From NCBI RefSeq assembly GCF_007859315.1, contig NZ_VOHA01000034.1, positions 1 through 58,616 on the forward strand: a stretch of DNA of 58,616 nt. Reading direction: 5' to 3'. This document shows positions 54,186-58,616 of the stretch, piece by piece. The translations under genes and the position numbers were made by a program. The notes under the pieces were generated by a model. It ran no database searches. It had not been told where the DNA came from and was given only the letters and a program-made list of their open reading frames with translations. Position 1 is the first letter of the stretch, and every line of letters starts with the position of its first letter. Source of the DNA: Reyranella sp. CPCC 100927. Lineage in GTDB: Bacteria; Pseudomonadota; Alphaproteobacteria; Reyranellales; Reyranellaceae.

Positions 54186-56207
54186 GTGGCAACGACGATC
54201 CGGGCCGTGTGCGGACACGACTGCCCTGATATGTGTTCGCTTCTGGTGCGTGTCGAGAACGGTCGCATCGCGCGGATCACCGGCGATCCCGACCAGCCGT
54301 TCACGGCCGGTTTCGCCTGCTCCAAGGTCAACCGCGACGGCGAGCTGGTGCATTCGCCCGAGCGCATCCAGACGCCGCTGCGCCGCGTCGGCGCCAAGGG
54401 CGAGGCGAAGTTCGCGCCGATCACCTGGGACGAGGCGCTCGACGAGATCACCACCCGATGGCGCGGCATCATCGCCGAGTCGGGGCCGCTGGCGCTGCTG
54501 GGCTATGCCTACAGCGCCCACCAGGGCCTGATGAACCGCGGCCTGCTCAACGGCCTCTTCTACGCGATGGGCACCAGCCGCCTGCAGGCCGGCACGGTGT
54601 GCGACACCTGCTGCGAGGAGGCGTGGAACGCCACGGTCGGTCCGGTCGGCGGCGCCGATCCCGAGTCGGTGGTCGATTCCGACCTGGTGATCTCGTGGGG
54701 CGCCGACCTGATGGCGACCAACGTGCACTTCTGGGCCAAGCTCGAGGCGGTGCGCAAGAAGGGCGTGCCACTGATCGTGATCGATCCGCGCCGCAGCCGC
54801 ACGGCCAAGGGCGCCGACTGGTACTTGCCGATTCGTATCGGCACCGACGCCGCCCTGGCGCTGGGCATCATGCACATCCTGGTGCGCGACAAGCTCGCCG
54901 ACCGCGCCTATCTCGCGCAGCACACGCTGGGCTTCGATCGCGTCGAGCAGGAGATCCTGCCGCGCTTCACGCCGCAGCACGTGGCCGAGATCACCGGCCT
55001 GTCGGTCGCCAATGTCGAGCGGCTGGCCGCGATGTACGGCAAGGCCAAGGCGCCCTTCATCCGCCTGGGCGAGGGCATGACGCGGCTGGCGCAGGGCGGC
55101 CAGGCGCTGCGCGCGGTGGCGCTGCTGCCCGGCGTCAGCGGCGCCTACGGCAGGAAGGGCGGCGGCGCCATGCTGATGACGGCCGCTTCGTGCGATCTCG
55201 ACTACAACGTGGTGCGCAAGCCGTCGGGCCCGGCCAGCACCCGGCTGGTGAACCAGTTGCGGCTGGGCGAGGCGCTCTTGGAGATGAAGGATCCGCCGCT
55301 GCGCGGCATCTTCATCGCCGCCAACAACCCGGCCGTCACCTGTCCGGAAGCCGGCAAGGTGCGTCGCGGGCTGATGCGCGACGATCTCTTCACCGTGGTC
55401 CACGATCCCTTCATCTCGACCACGGCGCGCTATGCCGACATCGTGCTGCCGGCGGCGACGTACCTGGAGACCGAAGATCTCTACCGCGCCTACGGTGCCT
55501 ATTACATGCAATACGGCCAGCGCGCCGTCGAGCCGCAGGGCCAGTCGTGGTCCAACGTGCAGCTGGCGCAGGCGCTGGGCCAGCGCATGGGCCTGAAGGA
55601 CCCGGTGTTCCGCCAGTCGCAGGCCGAGATGCTGGCGGCGATGGTCAACGGCGGCAGCGGCGCGGCGACCAGTGTCGCGCCCGCCGATCTGCCGACCGCC
55701 GGCCCGATCAACATCGCACCCCGGGGCGGGCAGGAATTCCGCACGCCCTCGGGCAAGCTCGAGTTCTACTCGCAGGCGCTCGCCAATCATGGCGTGACGC
55801 CGATGCCGGACTGGCAGCAGGACGCCGAGGAAGCGCGCGACGCGGCGCGCTGGCCGCTGCGGCTGCTGACGGCGCCGGGCTATTTCCAGAGCCATACGGC
55901 GTTCTCCGGCGTGTCGTTCCTGCGCAAGCGCGAGGGCGCGCCGTTCTGCGTGCTGCACCCCGACGATGCCCAGGCGCGCAGCCTCAAGGACGGCCAGTCG
56001 GTGCGCCTGTTCAACGATCGCGCCGAGGTCGGCCTGGTGGTGCGCATCAGCGACGAGGTGCGGCCCGGCGTGGTGCTGGTGCCGGGCCAGCGCCCGGACA
56101 GCGAAGCGGTGTCGGGCACCATCAACATGCTGTGCTCCGACCGCTACACCGACATCGGCGAGGGTGCGACGTATCAAAGCACCTATCTCGACGTAAAGGC
56201 CTGGTGA
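54186..56207 (+). CDS. Molybdopterin oxidoreductase catalytic subunit (DMSO reductase family)
   Basis: 673 residues from GTG 54186, preceded by GGAGG at 54174-54178; a TTG at 54111 is in frame but has no ribosome site. The 4Fe-4S ligands are in CGHDCPDMC and FACSKV (Cys 9, 13, 17 and 45). Molybdopterin-binding segments are spread over the whole protein, with the C-terminal domain starting near PLRLLTAPGYFQSHTAF. There is no Tat signal, so it acts in the cytosol. No iron-sulfur or membrane subunit genes are adjacent. Assimilatory nitrate reductase-like, formate or biotin sulfoxide reductase-type roles are possible. Confidence 0.87.
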   Translation: MATTIRAVCGHDCPDMCSLLVRVENGRIARITGDPDQPFTAGFACSKVNRDGELVHSPERIQTPLRRVGAKGEAKFAPITWDEALDEITTRWRGIIAESGPLALLGYAYSAHQGLMNRGLLNGLFYAMGTSRLQAGTVCDTCCEEAWNATVGPVGGADPESVVDSDLVISWGADLMATNVHFWAKLEAVRKKGVPLIVIDPRRSRTAKGADWYLPIRIGTDAALALGIMHILVRDKLADRAYLAQHTLGFDRVEQEILPRFTPQHVAEITGLSVANVERLAAMYGKAKAPFIRLGEGMTRLAQGGQALRAVALLPGVSGAYGRKGGGAMLMTAASCDLDYNVVRKPSGPASTRLVNQLRLGEALLEMKDPPLRGIFIAANNPAVTCPEAGKVRRGLMRDDLFTVVHDPFISTTARYADIVLPAATYLETEDLYRAYGAYYMQYGQRAVEPQGQSWSNVQLAQALGQRMGLKDPVFRQSQAEMLAAMVNGGSGAATSVAPADLPTAGPINIAPRGGQEFRTPSGKLEFYSQALANHGVTPMPDWQQDAEEARDAARWPLRLLTAPGYFQSHTAFSGVSFLRKREGAPFCVLHPDDAQARSLKDGQSVRLFNDRAEVGLVVRISDEVRPGVVLVPGQRPDSEAVSGTINMLCSDRYTDIGEGATYQSTYLDVKAW

Positions 56208-56209
56208 CT

Positions 56210-56371
56210 TCCCTCCCCCACGCAGTGGGGGAGGTGCCCGTTTCGGTGCTTCGACGCTTTGCGTCGAAGCACCTGAGGCGGAGGGGGACCCGACGGGGTC
56301 CTTGTAACTGAGATCACGTGGGCTCCCCCTCCGGCCTTCGGCCACCTCCCCCAACTTCGTTGGGGGAGGGA
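56210..56371. repeat. Composite palindromic repeat (family B), left flank of the DUF559 gene
   Basis: The first hairpin (CTCCCCCACGCAGTGGGGGAG) and last hairpin (CTCCCCCAACTTCGTTGGGGGAG) are joined by a central part that contains a GTGCTTCGACGC-type hairpin. The right part runs into the coding end of the DUF559 gene. Confidence 0.8.
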
Positions 56372-56709
56372 ACTTCCAGTTCCGACCAGATGATCTCGAT
56401 GACGTCATCGAGACGGTGACTGACGTCGTTGTTCCAGAAGCGCAGGACGCGAAAGCCGCGGCGTTCCAGGTAGTCGTCACGGGTGCGGTCGTGCGCGACC
56501 TCGCGGTCGGCGTGCTGTGAGCCGTCGAGTTCGACGACGAGGCTTCGTTCCAGGCATGCGAAGTCGGCCACGTAGGTTCCGATCGGGACTTGGCGGCGGA
56601 AGCGGTAGCCGCTGAGTTGTCGTCGGCGCAGGCGTTTCCAGAGGTGGCGTTCGGCGTCGGTGGAATGGCGACGCAGGTTGCGGGCGAGGAGGGTTTGGGG
56701 TGAGGGCAT
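56314..56709 (-). CDS. DUF559 domain endonuclease-like protein, 3' end fused to a repeat
   Basis: 131 residues from ATG 56709. The segment RRHSTDAERHLWKRLRRRQL, then GYRFRRQVPIGTYVADFACLERSLVVELDGSQHADREVAHDRTRDDYLERRGFRVLRFWNNDV, is the DUF559 (Vsr/PD-(D/E)XK-like) fold, with D in VADF and E in VVELDG as candidate metal ligands. Nuclease activity is expected from the fold but unproved. Coding after WSELEV reads through a palindromic repeat, giving a Gly/Pro-rich tail (about 17 residues). A repeat of the same family also lies upstream (56773-56823). No ribosome site is visible; TATAAT at 56754-56749 may drive it. Confidence 0.82.
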   Translation of the reverse strand: MPSPQTLLARNLRRHSTDAERHLWKRLRRRQLSGYRFRRQVPIGTYVADFACLERSLVVELDGSQHADREVAHDRTRDDYLERRGFRVLRFWNNDVSHRLDDVIEIIWSELEVPSPNEVGGGGRRPEGEPT

Positions 56710-56748
56710 AGTGGTATTGTCATTGGTTGTATGAGGTTCAAACAACGT

Positions 56749-56754
56749 ATTATA
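56749..56754 (-). promoter_or_regulatory. Perfect -10 element before the DUF559 gene
   Basis: TATAAT on the minus strand, 40 bp before ATG 56709, inside a short AT-rich stretch. No convincing -35 is seen. Confidence 0.4.
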
Positions 56755-56772
56755 AGTTGCATGCATCACCAC

Positions 56773-56823
56773 GGATCCCCCTCCGCCCTTCGGGCACCTC
56801 CCCCACCTGCGGTGGGGGAGGGA
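56773..56823. repeat. Palindromic repeat (family B), right flank of the DUF559 gene
   Basis: GATCCCCCTCCGCCCTTCGG and the hairpin CCTCCCCCACCTGCGGTGGGGGAGG form a half-unit in the same orientation as the right half of the element at 56210-56371. It lies between the 3' end of the acyl-CoA synthetase gene and the DUF559 promoter. Confidence 0.78.
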
Positions 56824-58440
56824 TTAGGTTCCGATTTTTTCTCGTTTGATCCGGATGCCGGCTTGTTCGCGGTCGAAGGTGTCGCGTGTGATGCCGTCGC
56901 TGCGCAGGAGATGCTTCTGCACCTTCTGCGTCGGGGTCTTGGGCAGCTCGGGGACGATGCGCACGTAGCGCGGCACCATGAAGTGCGCCATGCGCGGGAT
57001 CAGGAACTGGATCAGCGCGGCCGGGTCCAGACTCGCGCCGTCGGCCAGGGACACCGCGACCAGCACCTCGTCCTCGGCGAATTCGCTCGCCACCGCCACG
57101 GCGGCGGCTTCCTTGACGGCGGGGTGGGCGCAGACCTCGGTCTCGACCTCGAACGAGGAGATGTTCTCGCCGCGCCGGCGGATCGCGTCCTTCATGCGGT
57201 CGACGAAGAAGTAGTCGCCGTTGGCGTCCCGGCGAAATGCATCGCCGGTGTGGAACCAGCCGTTGCGCCAGGCGCGCACCGTGGCCTCGGGGTTCTTGTA
57301 GTAGCCGTGGTTCATCGCCCAGGGACGGTCGGTGCGCACGATCAGCTCGCCGGTCTCGCCCGGCGCCACTTCGCAGTCGTTTTCGTCGACGATGCGCACC
57401 TCGACGCCGTCGCGCGGCCGGCCGCAGCTGCCCAGCGCCGTGGGGTTGCGGTCCGACGTCAGCGGCGCCGAAACCTCGGTCATGTTGAAGACCGTGTAGA
57501 CGTCGCAACCGAAGCGCCGGCTGAACGCCGCCGCATCCTCGCACAGCGGCACCATGATGACGGTGCGCAGGCCATGGCCGCGATCCTGCGGTCCAGGCGC
57601 CTGCTTCACCAGGAACGTCGCCATCACGCCCAGCAGCACCACGGTCGTCGTCTCCGTCTCGCGGATCACGCGCCAGAACGAGGCGGTGTCGAAGGCGTCG
57701 ACGATGGCGAGCGACCCGCCCTTGATCAGCATGGTGTAGACCGGCGCCGTGCCGCCGACATGAAACAGCGGCAGGTTCACCATGTAGCGATCGTCGGCGC
57801 CGAGGAAATGGAACGACGCGGTGCCCATCGAATAGAGCTGCAGGTAGGACGACAGCACGCCCTTCGACGGGCCGGTGGTGCCCGACGTGTAGATGATGGT
57901 CTGCGTGTCCCACGGCGCGATCGGCCGCTCGAGCGGCGGCAGGTCGGTCGTCGCCGACGCGAGCGCCGATGCGGGATGCGCGTCGATGCCGGGTACTGAG
58001 GGCGCGGCGCCGCCCAGGACCACGGCGCGGTTCAGTTTGGCGCGGTCGATGTCGGCCAGCCGCGCCACCAGATCGGCGTGGGCGACGATCAGGCTGGCGT
58101 CCGAGTTCTCGACCACGTGTGCCAGCAGCCGGCCCTTGTAGGCGAGATTGATGGGCACATAGACGGCGCCCAGCAGGTTGAGCCCGAACCAGACGCGGAT
58201 CGCATCGGGCCCGTTGGGCAGCCAGGACAGTACGTGCTCGCCTTGCCTGACGCCGAGCGCATGCAGGCCGGCGGCGGTGCGGGATGCGTTGTCGAGCGTC
58301 TGGCGATAGGTCCAGGCGCTGCCGTCGGCGAAACGGATGAAGACCTTGTCGGGGGTCTCGGCGGTGCGGCGTTCGAGCAGCGGGCGCAGCACGCAGTCTT
58401 CCGGTGGTGGAACGCGCGGGTCATGCCAGGTGGCGGGCAT
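56824..58440 (-). CDS. AMP-dependent acyl-CoA synthetase (CaiC/long-chain ligase type)
   Basis: 538 residues from ATG 58440 (AGGAGG upstream). IIYTSGTTGPSKGVLSSYLQ is the AMP-binding motif; YKNPEATVRAWRNGWFHTGDAFRRDANGDYFFVDRMKD and RRRGENISSFEVE are the later motifs. It makes an acyl-AMP and then an acyl-CoA. It resembles carnitine/crotonobetaine-CoA ligases and other ANL ligases. A gene in the same window encodes a CaiB-type CoA-transferase (15951-17168), but far away, so a joint role is not supported. Confidence 0.87.
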   Translation of the reverse strand: MPATWHDPRVPPPEDCVLRPLLERRTAETPDKVFIRFADGSAWTYRQTLDNASRTAAGLHALGVRQGEHVLSWLPNGPDAIRVWFGLNLLGAVYVPINLAYKGRLLAHVVENSDASLIVAHADLVARLADIDRAKLNRAVVLGGAAPSVPGIDAHPASALASATTDLPPLERPIAPWDTQTIIYTSGTTGPSKGVLSSYLQLYSMGTASFHFLGADDRYMVNLPLFHVGGTAPVYTMLIKGGSLAIVDAFDTASFWRVIRETETTTVVLLGVMATFLVKQAPGPQDRGHGLRTVIMVPLCEDAAAFSRRFGCDVYTVFNMTEVSAPLTSDRNPTALGSCGRPRDGVEVRIVDENDCEVAPGETGELIVRTDRPWAMNHGYYKNPEATVRAWRNGWFHTGDAFRRDANGDYFFVDRMKDAIRRRGENISSFEVETEVCAHPAVKEAAAVAVASEFAEDEVLVAVSLADGASLDPAALIQFLIPRMAHFMVPRYVRIVPELPKTPTQKVQKHLLRSDGITRDTFDREQAGIRIKREKIGT

Positions 58441-58460
58441 TCGGAGCCTCCTTTTTCTTT

Positions 58461-58555
58461 CTCCTCCCCACGCAGTGGGGAGGTGCCCCGAAGGGGCGGA
58501 GGGGACGCGACGTGGTTTTTGTTACTGGGACCACGTGGGGTCCCCCTCCGGCCTT
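58461..58555. repeat. Composite palindromic repeat (family B), interrupted at the right
   Basis: The left hairpin CTCCCCACGCAGTGGGGAG and the central ACGTGG...CCACGT part are complete. The right part starts CCCCCTCCGGCCTT but does not continue with CGGCCACCTCCCCC as the copy at 56327-56353 does. The break lies at about 58556. Confidence 0.65.
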
Positions 58556-58616
58556 AGTGCGACCGCAGCACATGGGTAACAGATTGTACTCAGCACATGG
58601 GTGACAGTTTTCTCGC
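58556..58616. mobile_element. Possible insertion sequence terminus (partial, right window edge)
   Basis: Two direct repeats, CAGCACATGGGTAACAG (58566-58582) and CAGCACATGGGTGACAG (58591-58607), have a 25-bp period. Short tandem repeats of this kind occur at the ends of some IS481/IS21-type elements. The preceding repeat is cut off just before them. No transposase is visible because the window ends. Confidence 0.35.

Noticed and set aside
54042-56762. Minus-strand open frame of 906 codons opposite the molybdopterin oxidoreductase gene
   Set aside because: It runs through repeats and the antisense of a clear enzyme; no domain is recognisable and its start falls in the DUF559 gene region.

Overview
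The window is GC-rich chromosomal DNA from a Gram-negative bacterium, most likely an alphaproteobacterium of the Rhizobiales/Rhodospirillales type. This is inferred from the base composition, the many orphan Bug/TctC receptors, CoA-transferases and ABC peptide importers, an ECF41 sigma factor and two families of intergenic palindromic repeats. I see no rRNA, tRNA or CRISPR array.

Layout: (1) 1-3962, a tartrate/glycerate-type operon (glycerate 2-kinase cut by the left edge, ACS-family MFS transporter, pyruvate kinase). (2) 4079-6535, an odd block with a possible RNase-fold protein, a cytosolic-looking metzincin protease behind a perfect FNR/FixK-type box, and a small secreted protein. (3) 6554-13136, small accessory genes: an RHH-VOC-methyltransferase operon, a quinone-oxidoreductase-like gene with an operator-like palindrome pair, a lipoprotein, a large membrane protein and PrmB. 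(4) 13298-26755, CoA and small-molecule metabolism: a Bug receptor, an SgaA-like aminotransferase, a CaiB CoA-transferase, a dppABCDF-type importer punctuated by palindromes, an enoyl-CoA hydratase and an Orn/Lys/Arg decarboxylase. (5) 26830-28263, an ECF41 sigma factor divergent from its carboxymuconolactone-decarboxylase-family partner; the gap holds two mirror-image ECF41 consensus promoters. (6) 28344-28565, a previously unlabelled small minus-strand transcript with promoter, a 15-nt complement of the 16S 3' end as Shine-Dalgarno, a 24-codon ORF and a strong intrinsic terminator.

(7) 28689-38995, a complete five-step histidine-utilisation operon (hutH, hutU, hutI, hutF, hutG, plus hutD and the repressor hutC). 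It also carries a translationally coupled TauD-like dioxygenase and a Bug-type binding protein at its promoter-proximal end. (8) 39234-45671, a fatty-acid-hydroxylase-family protein, two MFS transporters, a DUF6166 protein, a zinc alcohol dehydrogenase and an FCD-type GntR regulator with a perfect operator-like palindrome. (9) 45751-48586, an Hsp20-Lon proteostasis pair. (10) 48689-53053, a MarR-controlled extradiol dioxygenase/SDR pair and small unknowns. (11) 53212-58440, a glyoxalase-like protein, a molybdopterin oxidoreductase, a DUF559 endonuclease embedded in palindromic repeats, and an acyl-CoA synthetase. The right edge looks like the end of an insertion sequence that interrupts one of the repeats.

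The observations I rank highest are the small RNA/peptide gene (28344-28565), the mirrored ECF41 promoters (27698-27759), the DUF559 gene fused at its 3' end to a repeat, and the dioxygenase plus receptor built into the hut operon. Promoters and operators are called by eye, and protein functions rest on motifs, length and context rather than database searches.
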